Positions 27,501-36,101 of a DNA stretch of 64,000 nt are shown here, in pieces (the first letter of the stretch is position 1; the number at the start of each line of letters is the position of its first letter). Source of the DNA: CAUZFZ01 sp963579025 (lineage in GTDB: Bacteria; Planctomycetota; Planctomycetia; Planctomycetales; Planctomycetaceae); the NCBI GenBank assembly GCA_963579025.1, contig CAUZFZ010000019.1, positions 1-64,000 on the forward strand, read 5' to 3'. The position numbers and the translations under genes were made by a program. Below the pieces are notes generated by a model, which saw nothing but the letters and a program-made list of their open reading frames with translations, was not told the origin of the DNA and ran no database searches.

Positions 27501-28256
27501 GCCGTGCGCATGAGCCTTACCCAGAGCCCGGGCAACCTTGAGCACCAGCACGGCAGATTCTCGCGGCTCGAAGTGCTGTCCGTCCCGCAACAGGTACGAA
27601 AGTGGCTGCCCGTCGATGTAGGCCATCGTGATGAAGTGGATTCCGTCCACTTCATCGACGTCGTAAACGGGACAGATGCCGGCGTCCCGCAGCAACGCGA
27701 CCGATCGCGCTTCGCGGAAGAACCGCTGCATCAACTCGTCGCGCGATCCGTCCACTTCGAACCGGGGAACTTTCAGCGCGACATCCCGGTGCAGTTGCTC
27801 ATCATGAGCCAGATACACGGTCCCCATCGCTCCACGCCCAATGATCCGTTCGAGCCGATAGCGGCCGAGTTGATCCGGGACGGGAACATCGCGAAACGGC
27901 TCACGCGACAGACCGGCTTTTTCGTCGGCAGCGATTTGCGATGACGACAGGCCGGGGATCGTCTCTGCGACGATCTGTGACCTGGCCGTGTCCGCGACAC
28001 TGAGTCGAATCGTCTGCTCGGCGAACGTCGGACCCGCGAACTGCTCGACCAGATTGGCACCGGCAAAGAACTCGCGCAGCAGATCAGCGACTTCCGGATG
28101 ATCAGTAATGAATGCTTCGCGATCGACACGTTCGCCGCGATCGACTCTGGCAAAGTAATCGGCGATCACGACTTCGGCCGGATCGTCGGCGTGGACAGGA
28201 TCGTTCACCTCTGCGTCGTCGAGCTGATCGCCCGGAGGGGGTAACGAATCACTCAT
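24594..28256 (-). CDS. Membrane serine/threonine protein kinase with C-terminal WD40 repeats
   Basis: A 1220-residue protein. Residues 30-75 form the planctomycete kinase N-terminal segment (IADYFARVDRGERVDREAFI). The kinase domain (about 133-397) is complete: glycine loop GRGAMGTV (140-147), Lys162 in VALKVP, catalytic HRDVKPGN (255-262) and DFG (275-277). One transmembrane helix follows (about 444-463), then a small beta domain (467-545) and WD40 repeats to the end (FLVTGSDDGQVTLWD, FLLTSTDQGDMQLW, SLLTGGADGLIRRWD, RLASAGRDGFVRIWN). Kinase inside, propeller outside, is the implied topology. It is translationally coupled to the ECF sigma gene upstream (ATGAGTGA), suggesting a signalling pair. 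Confidence 0.95.
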   Translation of the reverse strand: MSDSLPPPGDQLDDAEVNDPVHADDPAEVVIADYFARVDRGERVDREAFITDHPEVADLLREFFAGANLVEQFAGPTFAEQTIRLSVADTARSQIVAETIPGLSSSQIAADEKAGLSREPFRDVPVPDQLGRYRLERIIGRGAMGTVYLAHDEQLHRDVALKVPRFEVDGSRDELMQRFFREARSVALLRDAGICPVYDVDEVDGIHFITMAYIDGQPLSYLLRDGQHFEPRESAVLVLKVARALGKAHAHGIVHRDVKPGNIMIDHDGEPVIMDFGLAARLDMEDVRVTQHGTLLGTPAYMSPEQVTGDPEAISRSSDIFSLGVILYELLAGRLPFEGTILSIAQQIANDDPQRLTDLNPGIGAPLETICFQMLAKRPIDRFASMDDVVATLRDYLMGANESDVASDEWTRTEKSGTQSATSLQAAPIAMQSADIPSKRTRLRIGIVAIGLAALMTVLFIATNRGRVVIESQVPGVKLAVLRDGEQVDILDITRGSQDMWLPGGTYGLKVAGTGNGVAIDGSDFTLTRLGKAVVTIRADETTAQQTDTRPISVPPGPIAGLDRLSIPKPAIEQPHDSPIRDLAVSDDGRFLVTGSDDGQVTLWDRQFGQPIRRHHSGVGADDESHPAVGAVAISSDGHLLSATAGDQVMVWSTLDGRFLYRQQPGGEVLDVAFSPDGEFLLTSTDQGDMQLWLAETGELERRFQPVPYAIRAVGFSLDSRYIFSGEYRPLPDATGRKAIRGRRLLKQWNVETGELIRIFHGETGNVRALDVAPDARSLLTGGADGLIRRWDLDNGQVVQEFRVAGAVNDVRHSPDGHYFAACAMNEVRPRIWQLVTSLEIPDVGVASVGQSACIDFSADGRLLFAGGSIGAAAKDTQRGFVRLWELQDRLHSKPVAEPTLSQPTPRIETAIAQPLQRFRGHTDEVLDLEFVNGGRAAFSVGRDGTIRHWGIADGRLLTSFDPQGGPIRDLAVSPDERFIATAHQDGAVNLLSASSAEVLLRLTGHDDPVDSLDFSADGLRLASAGRDGFVRIWNVADGSPSQELRADQVANWTVRFLAGNRLFAAGERHSRLWDLSTGHVLKTFGTNNQLYYGAEPAPDGQRVVFGNYDGQIGVWNFEGQASGVLIGQHSRFVSLSKELAGDGRFAVTGGDAAVLVTDLEEGNTVYRLNLGPAGAGVLALSPDERFLLVTARDPHLEGGPGFALQLFELPLFVRTSGRD

Positions 28257-28872
28257 CGTGTTCGCCCTCCATCTGCGAGCGAAGTTCCGTCCGAAGTCTC
28301 TCCAGTCCGCGGCGAATCAGTCCTGCCACCGAATGCACGCTGCGGTTCATTTCGTCGGCGATTGTCGCAACAGGCAGACCTTCCAGGTAACGCAGCCGGA
28401 TCGCATCGCGTTGTTCTTCGGAAAGCCGTTCGAGCGTGCGGACGAGCAGCACCGCCCGCTCGTCCTGAAGCACACGCTGGCTGGGTGAGCTTTGCAGAAT
28501 CGGAAGTTCGTTAATGAGTCCCGCAGTCCGCGAGTCGTTAATGGACGCTTCTCGTGAGACGGCCCGCTTCTGTCGGAGCACATTGTCGCGGACGACGTTC
28601 TGCAGATTGCACTCGTGAATCCGCCGCAGCCACGCGACGAACTCTGCCTCGGTATGTCCGTTGAAGAGGTCAATCTTCGCGACGGCGGAAAGGCAGGTCT
28701 GCTGGATGACATCGGACGCGTCCAGCCGCTTTTCGAGCCTCCGGCCGATCTGCCGCTTTGCCAGCAGGCGCAGCCAGGGCCGGTAACCGTCGAGGAGTTC
28801 CCCGACAGCGTCACGGTCCCCCAGACGGGCCCGCTCCAGCAGCTCAGCAAACTGGGGCTCAGTTGAATTCAT
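28249..28872 (-). CDS. Planctomycete-type ECF RNA polymerase sigma factor
   Basis: A 207-residue sigma-70 family ECF factor. Region 2 is seen as LDGYRPWLRLLAKRQIGRRLEKRLDASDVIQQTCLSA, with EAEFVAWLRRI. Region 4 is RLSEEQRDAIRLRYLEGLPVATIADEMNRSVHSVAGLIRRGLERLR, a helix-turn-helix. It resembles the planctomycete-specific sigma subfamily that commonly sits next to kinase-WD40 genes. It overlaps the kinase start by 8 bases. No anti-sigma factor is encoded nearby, so the kinase may control it by phosphorylation (inference). Confidence 0.93.
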   Translation of the reverse strand: MNSTEPQFAELLERARLGDRDAVGELLDGYRPWLRLLAKRQIGRRLEKRLDASDVIQQTCLSAVAKIDLFNGHTEAEFVAWLRRIHECNLQNVVRDNVLRQKRAVSREASINDSRTAGLINELPILQSSPSQRVLQDERAVLLVRTLERLSEEQRDAIRLRYLEGLPVATIADEMNRSVHSVAGLIRRGLERLRTELRSQMEGEHDE

Positions 28873-29310
28873 GCGCGCCTTGTTCCGGAATCAACGGGGA
28901 CGGTCACCGTAATACGTTGATTGTGTCGCACGATTCGACGGAATGCCCCCGGAACCCGGATAATCGGACCATCAGTGACCGCCCGGCGGGACCGACTTTC
29001 CTGTCAGGATTGACGCGTTTCCTGCAAATTGACTCCGGTTGACCGTGCTTCGAAACCAGTCGTAAGATGGCTGGTTAGACTGGAGTCTTCTATTCTGGCC
29101 CGACGATGCGGAGCTGAAGCGGCACACAAGAAGCGTTACGGACTGTTCATCTGGCCGTCGAGGTTGAATACCAGATTGGCCAGAATCGACCATCAGCGAT
29201 TGGTTGTGCCGTCGGTCGAAGTCTGATTTCGTCGTGGATTGTCAGGACAGGTATCCGTTACCAGATGACCGTTTCCGGTTTCGTCCGTTGTTTCTTCCGA
29301 GGCAGGCCCG
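28873..29310. other. Divergent intergenic region between sigma factor and coiled-coil gene
   Basis: About 438 bases hold the promoters for two divergent transcription units. No gene is convincing here. TTGAC occurs three times in close succession (29010, 29029 and 29039). Confidence 0.5.
29039..29068 (+). promoter_or_regulatory. Candidate sigma-70-like promoter
   Basis: TTGACC (29039-29044), an 18-base spacer and TAAGAT (29063-29068) match the -35/-10 consensus reasonably. It would serve the 29311 gene with a long leader of more than 230 bases. Weak evidence only. Confidence 0.3.
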
Positions 29311-30207
29311 ATGCATACGATCGGTAAGGTACTCGCGTTTCTGTCTGTCGGTCTCGCACTTGCCACGCTCGTTCTGTCGACCAAAGCGCTGCACGCACGC
29401 AATTCGTGGATCCGGTTTGTCGAAACCAGACGCACTGCCTACGGACCGACTATTGAGGAGTTGAGGGACCAGCGAAAGAAACTGGCGGATCGTCAGGGGG
29501 AATACGGGCGGCTGATGCACCTGTGGGCTCCGTTCATTGCGGACAACGTAACGGTTCAGCCCAACGGCCAGGACAGTATCATTCTGAGTATCGGCCCTGC
29601 GCAGAATCTTCGCGTGGACCAGATCGTTCATCTTTTCGAACCGACCGCGGACGGTGGATCGATCTACGTCGGACCTTTCAAAGTGACGGTCGCCGACCCC
29701 GCTCGTTCGGCGGCTGTCGCTGCCTGGCCACTGCGTGAGACGGACCGGCAGAACTGGCCACCGCAGCCACTTCGATTGTCGGGTCCAGGTTATCGCGTGT
29801 ATGGCAGCGTCCCGAACTCGGCTCACAACAATCTGATTCACTACGCCCAGATGCTGGTTCGCAAGGACTTTCAGACATTTTCGGCCAACAACCTGCTGGC
29901 GACCCGCGACCGCGAGATTCAGATCGCCAACGAACACCTGGTCTACCGCAACAACGAATTGCACGGCGATCCAGGGTTGGAAGCCGATCGGGGTGTGCTT
30001 CCGAATTTCATGATTGACGGTTATGTCAAAGCGATTGAAGATGCCGACGAACGGCGGAACGCTCTGGCACTTCAGGTCGATGATATTCGACACAATCTGA
30101 AGCGCACCTATGATGAAGTGCAGAGGCTGCAGTCACGCAACATCGAGCTGATGAATTCTCTTGCACCGTACGAGGAGCCGGAAACCTCGCCTGCTGTCGG
30201 CGACTGA
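29311..30207 (+). CDS. Membrane-anchored protein with coiled-coil segments, unknown function
   Basis: A 298-residue protein with an N-terminal transmembrane anchor (VLAFLSVGLALATLVLSTKAL, residues 7-27). A charged helical stretch follows (TIEELRDQRKKLADRQGEY), then a beta-rich domain (about 75-170) with SIILSIGPAQNLRVDQIVHLF. The C-terminal coiled coil (about 245-285: AIEDADERRNALALQVDDIRHNLKRTYDEVQRLQSRNIEL) is clear. I do not recognise the family. It lies 48 bases upstream of the rhomboid protease and upstream of the Tad genes, so it may belong to the same unit. Confidence 0.75.
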   Translation: MHTIGKVLAFLSVGLALATLVLSTKALHARNSWIRFVETRRTAYGPTIEELRDQRKKLADRQGEYGRLMHLWAPFIADNVTVQPNGQDSIILSIGPAQNLRVDQIVHLFEPTADGGSIYVGPFKVTVADPARSAAVAAWPLRETDRQNWPPQPLRLSGPGYRVYGSVPNSAHNNLIHYAQMLVRKDFQTFSANNLLATRDREIQIANEHLVYRNNELHGDPGLEADRGVLPNFMIDGYVKAIEDADERRNALALQVDDIRHNLKRTYDEVQRLQSRNIELMNSLAPYEEPETSPAVGD

Positions 30208-30254
30208 ATCACCAGTCGCGTCTGCTGCGGAATTTCTGAGGATGGACTCACCAC

Positions 30255-31136
30255 ATGGGCATCAGCAACCGCGACTACGCCCGCAATGAACCGCCCACCT
30301 ATGGTGGCGGCGGCGGCATCGCACCGGCGAACGATGAATGGGCGATTCGGTCCATCATCATCACGTGTGTTGTCGTGTTCTTCGCCCAGAACCTGGCGAG
30401 TGGTGTGACAAGCTGGCTGAGTCTGGACTGGCCTGGGCTGGCGGGATTCGAAATATGGCGGCTCGTGACCTATGGCTTCTGTCACGACACGAGCGGAATC
30501 GGTCATCTGTTCTGGAATATGTTCGGCCTGTGGGTCTTCAGCCGGTCGCTGGAATCGATCTATGGCCCGCGCGAAACGCTGGCATTCTTCCTGGTCACAG
30601 TCGCCATCAGCGGTGTTGTAGAAGTTGGTGTCGGCCAGGCGACGGGACATCCTGCGGGCGTCATCGGAGCCTCCGGTGGCTTGATGGGATTCATCCTGCT
30701 GGCCGCATGGCATTTCCCCACTCGACCGATCGGGCTTCTGTTTCTACCGGTCACGTTCGAACTGCGCTGGATTGCGGCCGCTTACGTGCTGATGGATGTC
30801 GTGCAGGTCATGGGAGAAGCGGACGGCGTCGCACACTTGGCGCATCTCAGCGGGGGATTGGTAGGTTATCTCTATTTCCAGTCAGGCATCCGTATTCTGC
30901 CCGGAAAATCGCACAGCCACCGGCCCGGCGGTCTGAAACGGATTCTCACGCGACTGAAGCCGCAGCGCCGAGCCCGCTCCAGTGTCAAACTATACGAACC
31001 GCCGCGTGTCGAGAACCTCGACAAAGAAGTGGATCGCCTGCTCGACAAGATCAATCGCGACGGGCGCGAAAGTCTGACGCCCGAGGAGAACGAGATTCTC
31101 CTGAAAGCCAGTGAGAAGTACCGCAACCGCGTTTGA
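30255..31136 (+). CDS. Rhomboid family intramembrane serine protease
   Basis: A 293-residue rhomboid with about six transmembrane helices. The catalytic Ser is in GVIGASGGLMGF (GxSG) and the His in GVAHLAHLSGGLVGYLYF. The loop-1 region shows LVTYGFCHDTSGIGHLFWNMFGLW with the conserved H/W positions. The N-terminus is Gly/Pro-rich and cytoplasmic. The C-terminal tail (EVDRLLDKINRDGRESLTPEENEILLKAS) is the helical motif typical of bacterial rhomboids with a cytosolic extension. It cleaves membrane-anchored proteins within the bilayer; the substrate is unknown. Confidence 0.94.
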   Translation: MGISNRDYARNEPPTYGGGGGIAPANDEWAIRSIIITCVVVFFAQNLASGVTSWLSLDWPGLAGFEIWRLVTYGFCHDTSGIGHLFWNMFGLWVFSRSLESIYGPRETLAFFLVTVAISGVVEVGVGQATGHPAGVIGASGGLMGFILLAAWHFPTRPIGLLFLPVTFELRWIAAAYVLMDVVQVMGEADGVAHLAHLSGGLVGYLYFQSGIRILPGKSHSHRPGGLKRILTRLKPQRRARSSVKLYEPPRVENLDKEVDRLLDKINRDGRESLTPEENEILLKASEKYRNRV

Positions 31137-31441
31137 ATCCCGTCCGGGTTTGAACGCACTGCCGTCGCCAGTTCGCAGGAAGCTCCTCCAACAGGTGAAC
31201 ACACGAGAGACGGATTCGCCGCTTGTGTCGATTGCGCCGGAACCGGAGTAAGGCACGCTCTGGCAGACTGGCGCGAAAACACGGCGCCTGCCGAATCCTG
31301 AGCTATGTTTGCCTCGATGGTCTCATGCCCTGCGGAAGGTCTGTCGTTTGACCGGCACAACCCGCACGAACCGGGATCAGAGCTTTGGAATTGTATTTCC
31401 AGGGCACCGCTTATTGAGTGTTCGTCGGAGGTGAACCGCTC
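31137..31441. other. Gap upstream of tadA, nothing recognised
   Basis: 305 bases between the rhomboid gene and tadA. I see no gene or long palindrome. Confidence 0.45.
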
Positions 31442-32770
31442 GTGTCGACACAGTCATTTGCATCCAACCAGGCCCAGACCCGCGCTGACAAAGAGAACGT
31501 CGAGTTTGAAGCGCTCAAACGGAATATCCACGGCAAGCTCGTCGAAAAACTCGACCTGTCCAGACTGGGTGACCTCGAAGGTGACACGCTGCGGCGTGAG
31601 ATTCGGCTCGTCATCGAACACCTTTGTGATACAGAAAACGCGTTACTCAACCGGTCGGAACGGGAACGGTTGATTGAAGAAATTCTCGACGAAACGTTTG
31701 GCTTCGGTCCGCTGGAACTGCTGCTCAAAGAACCGGGCATCGCGGACATCATGATCAACGGTCCCAAGCACGTCTTCGTGGAAAAGGACGGCCGGATTCA
31801 GCGACACAAAGTCACGTTCCGCGACAACGCTCACCTGATGCAGATTCTGGATCGGATCGTGTCCAAGGTTGGTCGCCGTGTGGACGAAACGTCGCCGATG
31901 GTCGACGCCCGACTTCCCGACGGCTCACGTTTGAATGCGATTATTCCGCCGCTGGCCATCGACGGAGCGTCACTCACAATTCGGCGGTTTGGATCCAACC
32001 CCCTGACGCTTGAGGACCTGCTGCGCTTCGGTGCCTTCACACCTGAAATGGTCATGCTGCTGGAAGGCATCATCAAAGCGCGACTGAATTGTCTGATCAG
32101 CGGTGGTACTGGTTCCGGTAAGACCACGCTGCTCAACACGCTGTCGAGCTTTATTCCCACCGACCAGCGTGTCATCACGATTGAAGACGCGGCGGAACTG
32201 CAGCTCCAGCAGGAGCACGTTCTGCGGCTGGAAACCCGTCCGCCAAATATCGAAGGCAAGGGAAGGGTGACCGCCACCGATCTGGTGAAGAACGCTCTGC
32301 GTATGCGTCCAGACCGAATCATCATCGGCGAATGTCGTGGCCCGGAAGCGCTCGACATGCTGCAGGCGATGAACACCGGTCACGAAGGCTCACTCACGAC
32401 CATTCATGCCAACTCACCCCGCGACGCCACCTCAAGACTGGAAACCATGATCAGCATGGGCGGCATCGAACTGCCGATGCGAGCCCTGCGAACTCAGTTT
32501 GCCGCCGCTGTCGACATGATCATTCAGGTCAATCGTCTTCAAGGCGGTCCGCGCAAGGTCACTCACATTACCGAAGTGCTGGGCATGGAAGGCGAGACGG
32601 TGATCATGCAGGACATCTTCAAATTCAATCAGGAAGGCATCGACGAAACGGGCCGGGCATACGGAAGTTTCGAAGCAACCGGTGTCCGTCCAGGTTTTAT
32701 GGACCGGCTGGAAGCTTCTGGCGTGCGTCTGCCCGCCAACCTGTTTGCTCCACGCACACTTGGCGGATAA
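31442..32770 (+). CDS. tadA: Tad pilus/secretion ATPase TadA (CpaF family)
   Basis: A 442-residue hexameric secretion ATPase of the CpaF/TadA type that powers assembly of Flp/Tad pili. After a helical N-terminal domain (LVEKLDLSRLGDLEGDTLRREI) the ATPase core carries Walker A GGTGSGKTTLLN, the Walker B/Asp-box region RMRPDRIIIGECRGPEALDML and the His-box GHEGSLTTIHANSPRD. The frame is open from GTG 31418, but GTG 31442 has a perfect Shine-Dalgarno (GGAGGTGA at 31427-31434) seven bases before it, so I chose it. It is followed by tadB and tadC. Confidence 0.93.
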   Translation: MSTQSFASNQAQTRADKENVEFEALKRNIHGKLVEKLDLSRLGDLEGDTLRREIRLVIEHLCDTENALLNRSERERLIEEILDETFGFGPLELLLKEPGIADIMINGPKHVFVEKDGRIQRHKVTFRDNAHLMQILDRIVSKVGRRVDETSPMVDARLPDGSRLNAIIPPLAIDGASLTIRRFGSNPLTLEDLLRFGAFTPEMVMLLEGIIKARLNCLISGGTGSGKTTLLNTLSSFIPTDQRVITIEDAAELQLQQEHVLRLETRPPNIEGKGRVTATDLVKNALRMRPDRIIIGECRGPEALDMLQAMNTGHEGSLTTIHANSPRDATSRLETMISMGGIELPMRALRTQFAAAVDMIIQVNRLQGGPRKVTHITEVLGMEGETVIMQDIFKFNQEGIDETGRAYGSFEATGVRPGFMDRLEASGVRLPANLFAPRTLGG

Positions 32771-32864
32771 CGGCCGAATGTAGAAACCGCACTTGTGCGG
32801 CTCGACTACTCACTCGCGAGCACCCCGGACAAGTCTGGCTACTTCAGACACAGGACCAATAGTC

Positions 32865-33830
32865 ATGGGCGAACTCTTGATTCCCATCGCCATCTTCGCT
32901 GCAGTCTCCGTGCTCGCCGCTGCGCTGATGTTTCTGTTGAGGGACGAAACCGACACACAAACGGAAGATCGTCTCGAGATTCTCACCGGTCGCAAGACAC
33001 AGGCAGAGGCCGACCAGGGAATCATGAAGGCAGACTTCCTGGATTCCGCCGGTGGATTCGCCGGAATTTTCACACGCATGTCGAAGAGAGTCGAAGACTT
33101 TGCCCTGTTCTTCGACCAAGCTGATTCTCCGATCCGCCCGGACCAGTGCATCATGATCAGCATCGGTTGCCTGATCCTGGGAGTTGTGGCTGGCTGGGCC
33201 TCACACGCACCGATCCCGCTCTGGCCGGTTTTCGGTCTCGTTTTTGCGTGCATGCCGGTTGGCTGGCTGGCGTGGCGTCGTCGCGGACGATTCAAGAAGT
33301 TCGCCAGACAGCTTCCCGATGCGATGGAACTGATTGCCCGTGCTCTGCGTTCCGGTCACTCGCTCAGTTCCGGAATCAACGTTGTTGTTGAGGAGATGCC
33401 AGCACCCGTCTCGACGGAATTCATGATGGCCTATGAGGAACACAATCTCGGCGTGCCCATCGAAAATGCACTCAAAGGAATGCTTCGTCGGATGCCCAAC
33501 ATCGACCTGAAATTCTTCGTCACTGCAGTGGCTATTCAGAAACAGGCAGGTGGCGACCTGGCCGAAATTCTGGACAAAATCGGCCACATCGTTCGCGAGC
33601 GTTTCAAAATCATGGGGCAGGTGCAGGCCCGGACCGGCGAAGGCCGGATCAGCGGTATCGTGCTGCAGGCAATGCCGATTGCCCTGTTCCTGGTCGTCTA
33701 CTACATGAATCCCGATTACGTGATGCTGCTGTTCCAACGCGAACTCGGCAAACAGATGCTGATGATGGCCGTGGGGGCGCAAATCGTGGGGGCGTTCGTG
33801 ATCAAGAAAATCGTCGATATCAAAATCTGA
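32865..33830 (+). CDS. tadB: Tad inner-membrane platform protein TadB (type II secretion F family)
   Basis: A 321-residue T2SSF-domain protein. N-terminal hydrophobic segment LLIPIAIFAAVSVLAAALMFLL, a central pair of helices (about 95-135) and the cytosolic F domain (about 150-270), with KKFARQLPDAMELIARALRSGHSLSSGINVVVEEMP, the family hallmark. C-terminal membrane helices follow. The frame is open further left, but the ATG at 32865 begins the first membrane segment. It would form the platform with TadC. Confidence 0.9.
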   Translation: MGELLIPIAIFAAVSVLAAALMFLLRDETDTQTEDRLEILTGRKTQAEADQGIMKADFLDSAGGFAGIFTRMSKRVEDFALFFDQADSPIRPDQCIMISIGCLILGVVAGWASHAPIPLWPVFGLVFACMPVGWLAWRRRGRFKKFARQLPDAMELIARALRSGHSLSSGINVVVEEMPAPVSTEFMMAYEEHNLGVPIENALKGMLRRMPNIDLKFFVTAVAIQKQAGGDLAEILDKIGHIVRERFKIMGQVQARTGEGRISGIVLQAMPIALFLVVYYMNPDYVMLLFQRELGKQMLMMAVGAQIVGAFVIKKIVDIKI

Positions 33831-33887
33831 GACGTCCTCCACGCTGGAGGTACTTTGCGTCTCATTCGCTGAAGACAGGACTGTGCA

Positions 33888-34820
33888 ATGGAGATTTCGG
33901 AATTCACACCGTGGATCGTGTTCGGCGTCATCACGGTCATGCTGTGGGCGCTGTTCAACTTCTTCTCAAGTGACAAATCACGAGCCACCGAGCGGCTGGA
34001 AGAACTGCGCGACCCGACGCTGCGCAGTTCGGACAAAGCAGCCGACCGGCAGGCTACTGTCAACATGCTTTCGAAGGCCGCCCCGGCGCTGTCGAAAGCA
34101 CTTGAGCCCAAGTCGGATCTCGAAAAGGACGCCCTGAAGGTGCGTCTTGCCAATGCCGGATTCAATTCCCCCAGCGCGCCGCAATTGTTTCTGGCAACCA
34201 AGGTCGGGCTGGGTCTGGTTTGCCTTCTGGTTGGCTCGGCATTCGGGCTGCTCAAGTGGGGCATGAATATGGATGGCCTGACGGCGATGAGCATCGCCGG
34301 CGCTGTGGGCTTTTACGGACCGGAAATCTGGCTCTTCGTCGTTCGAAGAGCGCGAATGGATAGTGTTTTTCTGTCACTTCCCGATGCGCTCGATCTGTTG
34401 GTCGTATGTGTCGAAGCAGGCCTGGGTCTGGATGCCGCGATGCGAAAAGTCGCAGAAGAGCTAGCGGATTCAGCGCCAGACACCTGCTATGAATTCAGCC
34501 TGTGCAATATGCAGCTGCAGATGGGCCGCCGCCGCAAAGAAGTGCTGCACGATCTGGGGATCCGGGCCGGTGTTGATGATATGAAGGCTCTGGCCGCCAT
34601 CCTGATTCAGGCCGAGAAGTTCGGCTCGTCCATTGCCAAGGCGCTGCGAACGCAGTCGGATTCAATGCGTGTGAGGCGCACTCAGATGGCCGAAGAACGG
34701 GCTCAGAAGGCCTCAGTGAAAATGATGATTCCAATGGTGCTGTTCATTTTCCCGGGCGTGTTCGTCGTACTCGTCGGCCCGGCCGCCATCATGATGCTCG
34801 AAAACCTGCTGAACGATTAG
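33888..34820 (+). CDS. tadC: Tad inner-membrane platform protein TadC (type II secretion F family)
   Basis: A 310-residue T2SSF-domain protein. N-terminal hydrophobic segment TPWIVFGVITVMLWALFNFF; the F-domain hallmark is LPDALDLLVVCVEAGLGLDAAMRKVAEEL (shortened). The C-terminus is hydrophobic (MMIPMVLFIFPGVFVVLVGPAAIMML). Its stop codon overlaps that of the convergent nqrF gene by three bases (TTAG at 34817-34820), leaving no room for a terminator between them. No pilin (flp), prepilin peptidase, secretin or tadZ is in the window. Confidence 0.9.
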   Translation: MEISEFTPWIVFGVITVMLWALFNFFSSDKSRATERLEELRDPTLRSSDKAADRQATVNMLSKAAPALSKALEPKSDLEKDALKVRLANAGFNSPSAPQLFLATKVGLGLVCLLVGSAFGLLKWGMNMDGLTAMSIAGAVGFYGPEIWLFVVRRARMDSVFLSLPDALDLLVVCVEAGLGLDAAMRKVAEELADSAPDTCYEFSLCNMQLQMGRRRKEVLHDLGIRAGVDDMKALAAILIQAEKFGSSIAKALRTQSDSMRVRRTQMAEERAQKASVKMMIPMVLFIFPGVFVVLVGPAAIMMLENLLND

Positions 34821-36037
34821 CCGCCAAAATCGTCGAACCGAATGTTCTCTGGCTCGACACCCAGATCGTCGAGCATCTTGAACACGGCGTTGTTCATCAT
34901 CGGCGGCCCGCACAGGTAATACTCGATGTCCTCGGGAGCCGGATGATTCGCCAGGTAGTTGTCGAGCACGACCTGATGAATGAAGCCGGTGTGGCCGTCC
35001 CAGTTGTCTTCCGGGACCGGGTCTGACAGTGCGATATGGAACTTGAAGTTCGGGAACTCTTCTTCGATCTCACGGAAATGATCAATGTAGAACAACTCTC
35101 GCACACTGCGACCGCCGTACCAGTACGCGACCTTGCGTTTTGTTTTACGGTTCTTGAACAACTCAAAGATATGACTTCGCAGCGGAGCCATTCCCGCTCC
35201 GCCTCCGATGTACAGCATTTCAGAATCGCTGTCGTTGATGAAGAACTCTCCATACGGCCCCGAGATTGTCACTTTATCACCGGGCTTGCGTCCGAAGATG
35301 TATGACGAGACCTGGCCGGGAGGTGCGCCTTCGGGTGATCTCGGTGGCGGCGACGCGACGCGAACGTTGAGCATGATGATGCCCTTTTCGCCCGGATAGT
35401 TCGCCATCGAGTACGCGCGAATCACTGGATCTTCGACCTTCGACTTGAATCGCCACACGTCGAACTTGTTCCAGTCTTCGTGGTACTCATCTTCGATGTC
35501 GAAGTCGCGATAGGACAATTCGTGCGGCGGAACTTCGATCTGGATGTAGCCGCCGGATTTGAAGTTCACCTGCTGACCTTCCGGCAGGCCGAGTTTGAAT
35601 TCCTTAATGAACGTGGCGACGTTGCGGTTAGAGATGACCTCACATTCCCACTTCTGCGTTTCGAGCGCGTCGTCCGGCACGACAATCTGCATATCCTGTT
35701 TCACGGCCACCTGACACGACAGCCGGCAGCCATCTCGAGCTTCCCGTTTATTGATATGCGATTTCTCGGTCGGCAGGATGTCACCGCCGCCAGCCACGAC
35801 TCTCACTTTGCATTGAGCACACGTCCCGCCTCCACCACAAGCCGACGACACAAAGATGCCTTCGGCGGCCAGCGCATTGAGCAGCTTGCCGCCGGCCGGA
35901 ATGGTCAATTCTTTCTGTTCATTGACCGTGATCTGAACAAGGCCCGACGCGACGAGTTTCTCGCGCGCAGCCAGAATCACCTGGACAAGTGCCAGTACGA
36001 TTCCCGTAAACATCACGACGCCAAGAATGATTTCCAT
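34817..36037 (-). CDS. nqrF: Na+-translocating NADH:quinone reductase subunit F
   Basis: A 406-residue NADH-oxidising subunit of Na+-NQR. N-terminal transmembrane helix (ILGVVMFTGIVLALVQVILA), then a 2Fe-2S ferredoxin domain with SSACGGGGTCAQCKVRV and the fourth Cys in CRLSC. The FAD domain shows RAYSMANYPGE (RxYS), and the NADH domain shows YIGGGAGMAPLRSH and YYLCGPPMM. Length matches the family. It is the last gene of the nqr operon, separated from nqrE by a palindromic element. Confidence 0.96.
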   Translation of the reverse strand: MEIILGVVMFTGIVLALVQVILAAREKLVASGLVQITVNEQKELTIPAGGKLLNALAAEGIFVSSACGGGGTCAQCKVRVVAGGGDILPTEKSHINKREARDGCRLSCQVAVKQDMQIVVPDDALETQKWECEVISNRNVATFIKEFKLGLPEGQQVNFKSGGYIQIEVPPHELSYRDFDIEDEYHEDWNKFDVWRFKSKVEDPVIRAYSMANYPGEKGIIMLNVRVASPPPRSPEGAPPGQVSSYIFGRKPGDKVTISGPYGEFFINDSDSEMLYIGGGAGMAPLRSHIFELFKNRKTKRKVAYWYGGRSVRELFYIDHFREIEEEFPNFKFHIALSDPVPEDNWDGHTGFIHQVVLDNYLANHPAPEDIEYYLCGPPMMNNAVFKMLDDLGVEPENIRFDDFGG

Positions 36038-36101
36038 AGCTCGTCTGCTTGAACTCTCAATGTTCGTCGGCGGGAAAAATGCGGCTAAGGATCGTCCTTG
36101 A

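Noticed and set aside
24600..28260. Many plus-strand frames opposite the kinase gene
   Set aside because: Shadows caused by codon bias of the real gene; none has a plausible product.
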